The translations under genes were made by a program, and so were the position numbers. Source: Candidatus Aerophobota bacterium (GTDB lineage: Bacteria; Aerophobota; Aerophobia; Aerophobales; B3-G15). Taken from it: a stretch of DNA of 17,167 nucleotides. Of the stretch, positions 6,494 through 13,989 are shown piece after piece. The notes beneath the pieces were generated by a model. That model saw only the letters and a program-made list of their open reading frames with translations. It was not told the origin of the DNA and searched no databases. Within the stretch, counting starts at the first letter, position 1. The number at the start of each line of letters is the position of its first letter. Where the stretch lies: assembly GCA_030607715.1 (NCBI GenBank), contig JAUWJM010000016.1:1-17167 (forward strand), given 5' to 3'.

Positions 6494-7720
6494 TTACATA
6501 GCTCCTCCTAACTGAAAAATAGGTAGATACATTGCCAGAACAAAGAAAGCAGCTATTGCTCCCAGACCAATAATCAAAATTGGCTCCAAAGTTGCTCCAA
6601 GATCTTTTATCTTATAATCTATCTCCCTATCATAGAAATCGGCTATCTGGGGCAATATGTCGCTTAGTGTTCCCGATTCCTCACCCGTATGAACCATTCC
6701 TGTTACCAGAGAAGGGAAAAAACTCTGCTTTCTCATCTCTTTGCCCAGGGTAGAACCTTGAATAATCTTTTCACGCATTTCCCTTATAGCTTTTTCTGCT
6801 ACTGCATTATCGCTAATGGCAGCGGTTTGCTCAAGAGCAACTACCAGAGAAACCCCACTCTGCAATAAGATACCTAAAGCACGACATATCCGTGCCAGTA
6901 ACGTATCGTGAATGAATCTGGCAATTATGGGTAACTTCAACTTTATTTTATCCAGATTAGCCCGTCCTTTTCTTGTCCCGGCAGATCCAAATCCCAGAAA
7001 GCCTATTCCGACAATAAAAATTACTTCATAAACAAGGTTTTTAATAAAAAAGTCACTCATACTCATAGTAAAACGAGTGAGAGCAGGAAGCTCAGCTCCA
7101 TAAGCAAGAAATATCCCTTTAAATATGGGGATAAGATAAAAGATCATTATCCCCACTGCTACCACAAAGAAAAAAAGCATAAACATTGGATATCTACTGG
7201 CAGTGGCTATATTTTTTTTCAGGTTTATTTGACTTTCCAGAAAGCTGGCTATGTTAGAGATGACATCATCCAGTGATCCTGTCATTTCTCCCACAGTTAT
7301 CATTTCCTTGATTAGAGGAGGAAATATGCGAGGGTAGTCTGACAGGGCTTGAGAAAAGCTGCTTCCCCCGACTATACGTCTTTTTATCTGTCCTATGATA
7401 GAAGAAAAAACCTTGTTACTCATTTGAGAGGAAAAATCTTCAAGGCAATCTACTAAATTCATTCCCGCCTTTAACATAGCACCTAACTGACGAAAGAAAA
7501 TTGCTTTTTCAGATGCCTTTATCTGGCTGGCAACTGAAAGATTATTAAGCTCACTCATCACCTGCCTGAAAAAAGTACCTGATCTGATCTTCTGTACCGA
7601 AATTGGCGTAAGATTCCTATTTCGTAAAAAAGAGGTTACTTCCAGTATGGAGTTTGCCTCATAATGAGTTTCAACTCTCTGTCCCTGATTATCTACACAG
7701 ATACAATTAAATTTGGGCAT
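6494..7720 (-). CDS. pilC: Type IV pilus inner-membrane platform protein PilC
   Basis: A 408-residue polytopic inner-membrane protein of the PilC/GspF family, which couples the motor ATPases to pilin insertion and extraction. Two homologous cytoplasmic T2SSF domains are visible: one at about 75-198, with FFRQLGAMLKAGMNLVDCLE and the motif ITVGEMTGSLDDVI, and a second at about 275-400, with ICRALGILLQSGVSLVVALE and GMVHTGEESGTLSDILPQIADFYD. Transmembrane segments are at about 178-199, 228-246 and 379-402. Length matches the family. The Shine-Dalgarno GAGGAA overlaps the pilB stop, and only 2 bp separate the genes, so pilB and pilC are translationally linked. Confidence 0.95.
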   Translation of the reverse strand: MPKFNCICVDNQGQRVETHYEANSILEVTSFLRNRNLTPISVQKIRSGTFFRQVMSELNNLSVASQIKASEKAIFFRQLGAMLKAGMNLVDCLEDFSSQMSNKVFSSIIGQIKRRIVGGSSFSQALSDYPRIFPPLIKEMITVGEMTGSLDDVISNIASFLESQINLKKNIATASRYPMFMLFFFVVAVGIMIFYLIPIFKGIFLAYGAELPALTRFTMSMSDFFIKNLVYEVIFIVGIGFLGFGSAGTRKGRANLDKIKLKLPIIARFIHDTLLARICRALGILLQSGVSLVVALEQTAAISDNAVAEKAIREMREKIIQGSTLGKEMRKQSFFPSLVTGMVHTGEESGTLSDILPQIADFYDREIDYKIKDLGATLEPILIIGLGAIAAFFVLAMYLPIFQLGGAM

Positions 7721-7722
7721 TT

Positions 7723-9498
7723 TTATTCCTCAAAAGTGATACTTAGAGTTTCTTCAATAGTGGTTATTCCTTGCCAAAATTTTTCTATAACAGATTCTCT
7801 AAGGGTTCTCATTCCCTGTTTGGATGCCTCTTTCCTTAAAATATCCATATTAGCTCCTTCAAAAATTAGTTTCTTTACCCGAGAAGTGATTTCGAAGAAT
7901 TGGTAGGCAGCAGTTCGACCCCGATAGCCAGTATAGTTACAATACGAACAACCTTTACCTTTGAATAGCTTAAAATCATTTTTGCTTTCCTGAGCTAAAC
8001 CCAATTGTTCTAAAACCTTGTCAGAAACAGCATGGGGTTCCTGACAATGGGAACAAATTCTACGAACCAGTCTTTGGGCTATGATTAAATCAACAGCAGA
8101 AGCAATAAGATAGGGTTCTATATTAAAGTATTCCAACTGAGCTATAGCATCAACAGCATCATTAGTGTGAAGCGTACTAAAGACCAGATGACCGGTTAGT
8201 GCAGCTCTTATAGCAATCTCCGCTGTTTCACGGTCGCGAATTTCCCCTATCAGGATTACATCAGGATCCTGTCGAAGAATGGAACGTAGACCATTGGCAA
8301 AGGTCAAACCAATATTAGGCTTTACCTGCACCTGATTGATTCCTGCTAAATCATATTCAATAGGGTCTTCTATAGTAATAATATTTTTTTCCACAGTACT
8401 AATATGCTTTAAACCGGCGTAGAGAGTGGTAGTTTTTCCACTGCCAGTTGGTCCGGTCACTAATATCATTCCATAGGGACGTTTGAGGACTTCCTGGAAT
8501 GTTGAAAACTGATCAATAGCAAAACCCAATTCTTTAAGATCTACGAAAAGTTTTTCTGTATCCAAAAGGCGCATAACCACTCTTTGTCCGTACATAGTAG
8601 GAAGGGTGGAAACTCTGATATCCACTCTCCTGTCGCCTATTTTCACCAGGCAACGGCCGTCTTGAGGTAGCCTATGCTCGGCAATGTCCAGATTAGAAAG
8701 AATTTTTATACGCGAGATAATGGCCAGGCACATAGTTTTAGGAGGAGGTGATACTTTATGCAAAACTCCATCAATGCGAATTCGAATATCCATGGTTTTT
8801 TCTTTAGGTTCAATATGAATATCACTAGCCCTGCGCTCAATAGCATCTAACAGTAGCAGATTAACAAACTTGATCACTGGTGGATCATTGGCACGAAGTT
8901 TAATCTGAGTAACATCCATTCCCGTTTCTAAATCAGTCGTAGCTTCATCTACCTTAACTAAATCTAACAGAACTGTCTCCATATCAGGAAAACCACCATA
9001 ATTTTTGTCTATGGCCGCCATAATATCTTTTTCTGAAGCCGGAACAGCATTAATCTCATAGCCACTAATAGTCCTGATGGTATCAATAGTTACAACATCG
9101 CTGGAATCTGCCATAGCTACAGTAATCACCTTTCCATCCTTAAACAGAGGGATAAGATGATAACGTTTGGCTATAGTTTCAGGAATTAATTTCAAGATTT
9201 CAAGATCAATATGTTTGGGGAATAATTTCTCCTTAGAAATGGAAACAGGCTCTTCTTTCTCTAAAGCACTAAGCTCCCCCTTGTCAATAACATTAAGGTC
9301 TACTAATGTTTTTTTCAGAGATTTCTTTAAAGCACTAAGCTCCCCCTTGTCAATAACATTAAGGTCTACCAGGATTCTTTCCAGAGGTTGCTTAGTTTCC
9401 CTTTGTTCTGCTAAAGCTTCGTTCAATTGAGATTCAGTAATCAATTTTCTATTGAGCAGTGCCTCTGTAACAACCCACTGACGACTTTTAGTAAGCAT
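7723..9498 (-). CDS. pilB: Type IV pilus extension ATPase PilB
   Basis: A 591-residue GspE/PilB-type hexameric motor that powers pilus extension. The N-terminal domain (about 5-80) is a degenerate MshEN-like region (LLNRKLITESQLNEALAEQ, then PLERILVDLNVIDKGELSAL). Next come a linker and N2-like domain (about 88-190) and the ATPase core: Walker A GPTGSGKT at 349-356, Asp box IITIEDPIEY at 373-382, Walker B DVILIGEIRD at 413-422, His box ALTGHLVFSTLHTNDA at 433-448. A zinc-binding tetracysteine lies at C482/C485 and C517/C520. PilB rather than PilT is supported by the N-terminal domain and zinc motif. Oddity: a 22-residue in-frame tandem duplication at about 36-79 (LVDLNVIDKGELSAL twice), encoded by a 66-bp repeat. 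AGGA precedes the ATG at 8 nt. Confidence 0.95.
   Translation of the reverse strand: MLTKSRQWVVTEALLNRKLITESQLNEALAEQRETKQPLERILVDLNVIDKGELSALKKSLKKTLVDLNVIDKGELSALEKEEPVSISKEKLFPKHIDLEILKLIPETIAKRYHLIPLFKDGKVITVAMADSSDVVTIDTIRTISGYEINAVPASEKDIMAAIDKNYGGFPDMETVLLDLVKVDEATTDLETGMDVTQIKLRANDPPVIKFVNLLLLDAIERRASDIHIEPKEKTMDIRIRIDGVLHKVSPPPKTMCLAIISRIKILSNLDIAEHRLPQDGRCLVKIGDRRVDIRVSTLPTMYGQRVVMRLLDTEKLFVDLKELGFAIDQFSTFQEVLKRPYGMILVTGPTGSGKTTTLYAGLKHISTVEKNIITIEDPIEYDLAGINQVQVKPNIGLTFANGLRSILRQDPDVILIGEIRDRETAEIAIRAALTGHLVFSTLHTNDAVDAIAQLEYFNIEPYLIASAVDLIIAQRLVRRICSHCQEPHAVSDKVLEQLGLAQESKNDFKLFKGKGCSYCNYTGYRGRTAAYQFFEITSRVKKLIFEGANMDILRKEASKQGMRTLRESVIEKFWQGITTIEETLSITFEE
9256..9387 (-). repeat. 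66-bp in-frame tandem duplication inside pilB
   Basis: Two direct copies lie 66 bp apart. The core 42 bp (9262-9303 and 9328-9369) is identical; identity falls off in the outer part of each unit. Both copies are in frame and each encodes LVDLNVIDKGELSAL. The unit equals one half-motif of the MshEN-like N-terminal domain, so the protein gains an extra helix-turn unit. The perfect core suggests a recent slippage or unequal recombination event. Confidence 0.93.
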
Positions 9499-9670
9499 AG
9501 AATGTTTCCTGATATGGTAGCGTCAAATCTGTCAATTAAAACTTAAATCACCTAAAATAGTGCACTTTTAAATTTTAGCTAACACTACGCGTGTCAAATC
9601 TAAAAATTGAAGGTAAATTTTGTGGTTTTAGAAAGAGGAGGAAACTTTTGTTAAGACTTATGGCAAATAT
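9499..9670. promoter_or_regulatory. Upstream region of the pilB operon with palindrome and repeated motif
   Basis: This 172-bp gap between the small regulator gene and pilB probably holds the operon's own control signals. Seen in it: GTCAAATCT as a direct repeat at 9522-9530 and 9593-9601 (TTGAC-containing when read toward pilB); an inverted repeat CTAAAAT/ATTTTAG (9552-9558 and 9572-9578); and, between those arms, the palindrome AGTGCACT (9559-9566). TTGACA boxes occur, but none has a convincing -10 box at normal spacing, so I cannot place a promoter. The regulator transcript may also read through into pilB, as no terminator is evident. Confidence 0.45.
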
Positions 9671-10006
9671 TCACCGAGTATTTACGTTCTTTTGATAATT
9701 TCTGTTTTTTTGAAGAAAAAGAATTCGATTCAGCTCTTCCCTATTGATGAAATTCTCATTAAGAAGAATTTCTCCCAGCAGTTTATTTTCTCCCTCTTTT
9801 TGCTGAATTTCCAGCCCCTTATCAAGCTGTTCATCATTTATATAACCAATTTCACACAGTATCTCTCCCAGCTTCTTTTTCCCAAAGTATTCTTCCAATA
9901 TAGAGAGTATCACAGCACTTTTGCTTTTTCTCTCTTTTCTTGCCTTCTCTTTAATTGCATTAATTAAGAGTTTATCTTCTTCTCTATGATAGATACTGGT
10001 TTGCAT
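9671..10006 (-). CDS. Small ribbon-helix-helix protein with MshEN-like domain; putative pilus regulator
   Basis: A 111-residue protein. Residues 2-43 look like a ribbon-helix-helix DNA-binding domain: strand QTSIYH, helix about 8-25, turn KSKS, helix AVILSILEEYF. Residues 45-99 hold two 24-residue motifs of the LGE(I)L...(G)xI....L...L..Q type (KLGEILCEIGYINDEQLDKG.. at 45-68, LLGEILLNENFINREELNRI.. at 76-99) separated by 7 residues. This is the layout of the MshEN cyclic-di-GMP-binding domain, normally the N-terminus of PilB/MshE/GspE ATPases. The first motif keeps L-G and the mid-motif G with Lys instead of the usual Arg; the second has Leu there and lacks the mid-motif G, so ligand binding is uncertain. 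A TTG at 10018 is possible, but GGGGG just before the ATG at 10006 fits better. I infer a DNA-binding regulator of itself and the pilB operon. Confidence 0.75.
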   Translation of the reverse strand: MQTSIYHREEDKLLINAIKEKARKERKSKSAVILSILEEYFGKKKLGEILCEIGYINDEQLDKGLEIQQKEGENKLLGEILLNENFINREELNRILFLQKNRNYQKNVNTR

Positions 10007-10039
10007 TATTTCCCCCAAAATATAATTATTTTCAATTAT

Positions 10040-10067
10040 ATTATAATATAAAAAATTATTTTGTCAA
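10040..10067 (-). promoter_or_regulatory. Strong sigma70-type promoter of the ribbon-helix-helix gene
   Basis: TTGACA (10062-10067) and TATAAT (10040-10045) are both perfect consensus hexamers on the minus strand, with a 16-bp AT-rich spacer. Transcription would start near 10033, leaving a leader of about 27 nt before the ATG at 10006. A copy of the motif ATTTGACGC lies just upstream of the -35 box (10074-10082). Confidence 0.72.
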
Positions 10068-10091
10068 GAGGTCGCGTCAAATAAATTATTC

Positions 10092-10124
10092 TTGACAGCA
10101 AGGGAAGTTTTGCTATTCTATAAT
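10092..10124 (+). promoter_or_regulatory. Promoter of the xseA operon
   Basis: TTGACA at 10092-10097 is followed after 16 bp by an extended -10 element TGCTATTCT (TATTCT at 10114-10119). A second overlapping TATAAT at 10119-10124 is a better hexamer but lies 21 bp from the -35 box. Either gives a very short leader, which favours the second ATG of xseA (10150). It is divergent from the promoter of the ribbon-helix-helix gene, so the two may share control. Confidence 0.6.
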
Positions 10125-10149
10125 TGTACAAAAAACAATGGGAAAAATA

Positions 10150-11505
10150 ATGCAAAAAACACATATCTATACAGTTAGGGAAATTACTGATTATATAAAG
10201 GGAACTCTGGAAAAAGATGAAAAACTTCAGAATGTATGGGTAAAAGGAGAAATTTCAAATTTTAAGCTTCCTTCGAGGCATCTTTATTTTTCCTTAAAAG
10301 ATGAGGGAGGACTTCTGTCCTGTATTATGTTTCATGATAAATTAAAAAACCTGCAGTTTGATCTTGACAATGGTTTAGAGGTAATTGTTCGAGGAAGTAT
10401 AGGAGTTTATAAACCTCAAGGGAGATATCAGCTCTATGTAGAGGAAATACTTCCTGTAGGTAAAGGGCTGCTCTATTTAAATTTTGAAAAGCTAAAGGAG
10501 GAACTCCGGGAAAAGGGCTATTTCCAACCCGAGCACAAATTACCTTTGCCTTATTTACCTCAAAGAATAGGAATAGTTACTTCACCTAAAGGAGCAGCCA
10601 TTAGAGATATTCTTACAGTCCTGAATGAACGTTTCCTCAACTTAGAGATTATCATTGCTCCTTGTAGAGTTCAGGGAGATGAGGCACCAAAGGAAATTGC
10701 CCAGGCTATTGATGATTTAAATCAGCATAAAGGGGTAGATGTTATAATTATGGGAAGAGGGGGAGGTTCTCTGGAGGACCTTTTTGCCTTTAATGAGAGA
10801 ATAGTAGCTGAGGCTATTTATAATTCTCGTATTCCTATCATTTCTGCTGTTGGACATGAGATTGATGTAACCATAGCTGATTTTGTTGCCGATGAGAGAG
10901 TTCCCACTCCCTCATCAGCAGCTCAAAGAGTGATTCCTCAAAAAAAAGAACTTAAGATTAAGCTGGAGGATAAAAAAAGTAAGCTAAGTTCCTTGATAAA
11001 GAGAAAAGAACAGCTGATTTGCTCTGATGTGGAAAAATTAAAAAATTCTCTTAAGAGAGAACATCCCCAAAGGAAAATTCGTGATCTTAAACAGCAAGTG
11101 GATGATTTCAGAAAAAACTTAGGAGATTATATGAATCATCAATTTCAACTAAGAAAAAGTTATCTTTCCCACCTTGAGCAAAGTTTTATTCGACTGTCAC
11201 CTCAGAAAAGATATAATCTGGAAAAGGAAAAATTAAAAGAAACGGAAAAAAAGCTGTGCAGTACAATTAAAACAAAGTTGGAAAGGATAAAAGAGAAAAT
11301 AAATTCTTGTGCCAATAGGGTAGGAGACCTTTCTCCCTTATCTATCCTCGAGAGAGGCTACAGCATTTGCTTTAGCTATCCTGAGGGAAAAATAGTTAGA
11401 GAGTATCAACAGGTGAGGAAAGGAGAGAAAATAAGAGTTAAATTATACAGAGGGCATCTTTTAGGTGAGGTTTGTAAAGCTGAGGAGGAAAAAAGTGAAA
11501 TTTGA
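10150..11505 (+). CDS. xseA: Exodeoxyribonuclease VII large subunit
   Basis: The catalytic subunit of exonuclease VII, which degrades single-stranded DNA in both directions together with several XseB subunits. The N-terminal OB-fold domain (about 5-100) includes IYTVREITDYIKGTL and VWVKGEISNFKLPSRHLYFS. The catalytic domain has IGIVTSPKGAAIRD, the glycine-rich GRGGGSLEDLFAFNE, and the signature GHEIDVTIADFVADERVPTP followed by SSAA. A long coiled-coil follows (about 265-400). C-terminal LSPLSILERGYSI is also typical. The length of 451 residues is normal. An in-frame ATG at 10138 would add four residues, but 10150 aligns better with family starts and has GGGA at a usable distance. First gene of a seven-gene plus-strand operon. 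Confidence 0.95.
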   Translation: MQKTHIYTVREITDYIKGTLEKDEKLQNVWVKGEISNFKLPSRHLYFSLKDEGGLLSCIMFHDKLKNLQFDLDNGLEVIVRGSIGVYKPQGRYQLYVEEILPVGKGLLYLNFEKLKEELREKGYFQPEHKLPLPYLPQRIGIVTSPKGAAIRDILTVLNERFLNLEIIIAPCRVQGDEAPKEIAQAIDDLNQHKGVDVIIMGRGGGSLEDLFAFNERIVAEAIYNSRIPIISAVGHEIDVTIADFVADERVPTPSSAAQRVIPQKKELKIKLEDKKSKLSSLIKRKEQLICSDVEKLKNSLKREHPQRKIRDLKQQVDDFRKNLGDYMNHQFQLRKSYLSHLEQSFIRLSPQKRYNLEKEKLKETEKKLCSTIKTKLERIKEKINSCANRVGDLSPLSILERGYSICFSYPEGKIVREYQQVRKGEKIRVKLYRGHLLGEVCKAEEEKSEI

Positions 11506-11767
11506 GGAAGCAATGGAGAAATTGGAGGGAATTATCCATCAGTTAGAAGAGGGGAATCTTCCCTTAGAGGAATCCCTGGAAAAATTTGAAGAAGGAATGA
11601 AACTAATTAACTTTTGTGAGAAAAAACTGGAAGAAGTGGAAAAGAGGGTGAATATTTTAATAAAGGATCAGGATAAGTTTAAATTGGAACCCTGGCAACC
11701 AACTTCAGAAAAAGGAGAGGATAAAGACTCTTCAAATCAAGAGTCCCTGTTCCCAGAAAATAGTTAA
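11495..11767 (+). CDS. xseB: Exodeoxyribonuclease VII small subunit
   Basis: A 90-residue all-helical small subunit of exonuclease VII that wraps the XseA coiled coil. The family signature is clear: FEEAMEKLEGIIHQLEEGNL, then PLEESLEKFEEGMKLINFCE, then KKLEEVEKRV. A polar tail ending SLFPENS follows. The start is a GTG at 11495, fixed by an excellent GAGGAGG ribosome site 6 nt upstream that lies inside xseA. The genes overlap by 11 bp, giving coupled translation of the two subunits. An upstream GTG at 11465 would add ten basic residues not usual for the family. Confidence 0.95.
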   Translation: MKFEEAMEKLEGIIHQLEEGNLPLEESLEKFEEGMKLINFCEKKLEEVEKRVNILIKDQDKFKLEPWQPTSEKGEDKDSSNQESLFPENS

Positions 11768-11768
11768 A

Positions 11769-12215
11769 ATGGGAGAAGAAGTTTTATCTTTTTTTACCGA
11801 TAGGTTGTTTTTAGCTGTTATCTGTGCCTGGGTGCTTACCCAGGGAATAAAGATTATTATCCCTCTATTTAAAGGAGAAAAACTTAAATGGCATCGATTT
11901 GTAGAACCGGGAGGAATGCCCTCCTCCCATTCTGCTGCCGTAATAGCTCTTCTTACAGGGGTAGGGATAGTAAAAGGGGGGCACTCTACTATTTTTATTG
12001 TTACCTTAATTTTTAGTTTAGCCATAATTTACGAGGCTGTGGGTGTAAGAAAAGAGGTAGAACAACAGGCAGAGGTTTTAAGTTTACTAATTGAAAAATT
12101 ACCTTCAAAAAGTAAACTTAAGATAAATTTAAGGAAAAGCTTGGGTCATCGTCCCATAGAGGTAATTGCCGGAGGAATAATTGGGCTTGTAATAGCTCTA
12201 ATTTGGATGAGATAA
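11769..12215 (+). CDS. YuiD/DUF212-type divergent PAP2 family membrane protein
   Basis: A 148-residue membrane protein related to acid phosphatase/vanadium haloperoxidases (divergent PAP family). The family motifs are GGMPSSHSAAVIALLTGVG (48-66), the segment YEAVGVRKEVEQQAEVL (88-104) and SLGHRPIEVIAGGIIGL (124-140). About four hydrophobic segments are visible. The middle motif has Glu at 89 where Asp (DA.GVR) is common. A role on a lipid-linked phosphate is only suggested by fold; no substrate is established for the family. It starts 1 bp after the xseB stop, and nadK follows after 3 bp. Confidence 0.85.
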   Translation: MGEEVLSFFTDRLFLAVICAWVLTQGIKIIIPLFKGEKLKWHRFVEPGGMPSSHSAAVIALLTGVGIVKGGHSTIFIVTLIFSLAIIYEAVGVRKEVEQQAEVLSLLIEKLPSKSKLKINLRKSLGHRPIEVIAGGIIGLVIALIWMR

Positions 12216-12218
12216 GGA

Positions 12219-13106
12219 ATGTTAAAAACAGTAGGAATAATACTGAATCCCAATAAAAAGGACATCTTAAAAAAAGTTTTATCTATAATTAATTGGTTGG
12301 AAAAAAGAGAAGTAGAAGTTTTAGTTTTTCATCAAATCAAAGGTAATTTTCCTTCAAAAATGTTAGCTAATATTGAAAAAATAAGAGAAAAAGCTCAATT
12401 AATCATTAGTTTAGGGGGTGATGGAACCTTATTTAGAGCAGCCAGAGATTTTTCTTCTCATCAATTGCCTCTTTTAGGGATTAATCTTGGAGGATTGGGT
12501 TTTCTTACCGAGATTCCCATCTCAGAATTTGAGGAAGGCCTGGAAAAAGTCTTAGCAGGTAGATACAAAATAGAAGAAAGGTTAATGCTAAATACTTTGG
12601 TTTATAGAGAAGGTAAGATGATAAAAAGCTCTATTTCCTTAAATGATGTAGTGATTGGTAAAGCTTATCTTCCCCGAATGATAAATTTCAAAACTTTTGT
12701 TTCTGATGAACTGGTGACTACTTATTCTGCTGATGGGTTAATTATCTCCACTCCTACAGGTTCAACTGCTTATTCTCTTTCTGCTGGTGGTCCGGTAGTT
12801 GCTCCAAAACTTAAGGTAGTTATCCTTTCTCCTATATGTGCTCATACCTTAGCGGTAAGACCTTTGATTATCTCCTCAGAAGAGACAGTTAAGATAGCTT
12901 TAGAACCACCTGCTAAGGATATTTTGCTCACCATAGATGGTCAAATTGGTTTTCCCCTGAGGGAGGAAGATATAGTTGAAATTAAAAAATCTCCCTATCA
13001 AGCTCATTTAGTAAGAATAAAGGAGAGAGCTTTCTTTAAGATAATGCGGACTAAACTGGGATGGAGTGGAATTAGCTATGCAAAGAGGCAAAGGGCTAAT
13101 AAGTAA
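12219..13106 (+). CDS. nadK: NAD kinase
   Basis: ATP-dependent NAD kinase (295 residues), the only route from NAD to NADP in most bacteria. Diagnostic motifs are present in order: GIILNPNKKD near the N-terminus, the catalytic GGDGT at 66-70 in LIISLGGDGTLFRAA, NLGGLGFLTE (89-98), LNDVVIG (141-147), TYSADGLIISTPTGSTAYSL and SAGGP (168-192), then SPICAHTLAVRPLII and the late TIDGQ. Length and order match the family. Packed 3 bp behind the YuiD-like gene. Confidence 0.96.
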   Translation: MLKTVGIILNPNKKDILKKVLSIINWLEKREVEVLVFHQIKGNFPSKMLANIEKIREKAQLIISLGGDGTLFRAARDFSSHQLPLLGINLGGLGFLTEIPISEFEEGLEKVLAGRYKIEERLMLNTLVYREGKMIKSSISLNDVVIGKAYLPRMINFKTFVSDELVTTYSADGLIISTPTGSTAYSLSAGGPVVAPKLKVVILSPICAHTLAVRPLIISSEETVKIALEPPAKDILLTIDGQIGFPLREEDIVEIKKSPYQAHLVRIKERAFFKIMRTKLGWSGISYAKRQRANK

Positions 13107-13197
13107 TAAGTGAATGCATTAATGAGCAGATATGTTAACGTGTTTTCCCCATCTCCTTATTTACGCATCTACGCATTCACCCTTTAACGCATCTACA
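13107..13197. repeat. Short intergenic repeat-bearing segment between nadK and the ABC permease
   Basis: In this 91-bp gap the sequence ACGCATCTAC occurs twice (13163-13172 and 13187-13196), and GTGAATGC (13110-13117) is matched by its exact complement GCATTCAC (13173-13180). The segment interrupts an otherwise tightly packed operon. It looks like a small palindromic insertion or a decayed simple repeat. No promoter or terminator is recognised in it. Confidence 0.5.
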
Positions 13198-13965
13198 ATG
13201 AGAATCATTTTAGCTATTTCCTATAACTTATTTTGCAAAGCTTTAAAGAGTAAAATATTCTTAATTTTTTTATTCTTTGCTCTCATTTTAATCTTTTTGT
13301 CCAGGCTGTTTGAGTTTTTAACTTTTACTGCTGAGGTCAAAATTATTAAAGATGTGGGACTGGCCAGCATTTCCCTTTTTAGTGCTTTAATTGCTCTTTG
13401 TATAGCTGGAGAATCAGTGGTAGGGGAAATTGAAAAAAAAACTACTTATATCCTTTTCTCTAAACCGGTAGGTAAAGGTTTCTTTATTCTGGGAAATTTT
13501 TTGGGAATGGTTTGGATTCTTAGCCTTAGCATACTGATAGGTGGATTGGCTCTTTTTTTGGTTATTTACCTTAAGCAAAGAACAGTTGAGCCAATGTTCT
13601 TTGCTATCCTGGGATTTAGTTTTTTAGAAGTTCTGGTTGTAGCCTCTATTGCTCTTATGTTTTCCTCTTTTTCCTCCTCTACCTCTACCAGCATCCTCTT
13701 TAGTTTTCTTTTTTACTTAGCCGGGCATCTTAATCCTCAACTCTGCCAGATAGGAAATCTAAGCCAGAGCAAAGTCACTCAATGGATAACTAAAATAATA
13801 GGATGGATTTTACCCAATTTAGAATACTTCAATATAAGAGGAAAGATAACTCAGGGAAGTTCTCTTTCTGGAGTTTATGTGGGAGAGATAATCCTTTATG
13901 CTTTTACCTATATTGGAGCAGTGTTAACTTTAGCATATTTGTTTTTAAGGAGAAGAGAGTTATGA
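13198..13965 (+). CDS. ABC-2-type transporter permease subunit
   Basis: A roughly 255-residue integral membrane protein with about six hydrophobic helices. The layout is that of ABC-2 permeases: an N-terminal helix after NLFCKALKSKIFLIFLFFAL, an amphipathic segment, then SLFSALIALCIAGESVVGEIEKKT..LFSKPVGK..F, which matches the family's conserved E.E..T...LL..PV.R..F region, then three more helices and a final helix ending LRRREL. No ATPase gene is beside it, so the partner must be elsewhere. The substrate is unknown. The ORF is open back to an ATG at 13132, but the extra 22 codons lie in the repeat segment and look non-coding, so I start at 13198. No clear ribosome site is seen. Confidence 0.78.
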   Translation: MRIILAISYNLFCKALKSKIFLIFLFFALILIFLSRLFEFLTFTAEVKIIKDVGLASISLFSALIALCIAGESVVGEIEKKTTYILFSKPVGKGFFILGNFLGMVWILSLSILIGGLALFLVIYLKQRTVEPMFFAILGFSFLEVLVVASIALMFSSFSSSTSTSILFSFLFYLAGHLNPQLCQIGNLSQSKVTQWITKIIGWILPNLEYFNIRGKITQGSSLSGVYVGEIILYAFTYIGAVLTLAYLFLRRREL

Positions 13966-13989
13966 AAACTTTTTATCAAGGAGAAGAAA

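Noticed and set aside
4018..9498. Type II secretion system instead of a type IV pilus
   Set aside because: PilB/PilC and the pilins alone would be ambiguous, but PilM, PilN and PilO as separate proteins and a PilA-like major pilin with a C-terminal cysteine pair favour a type IV pilus.
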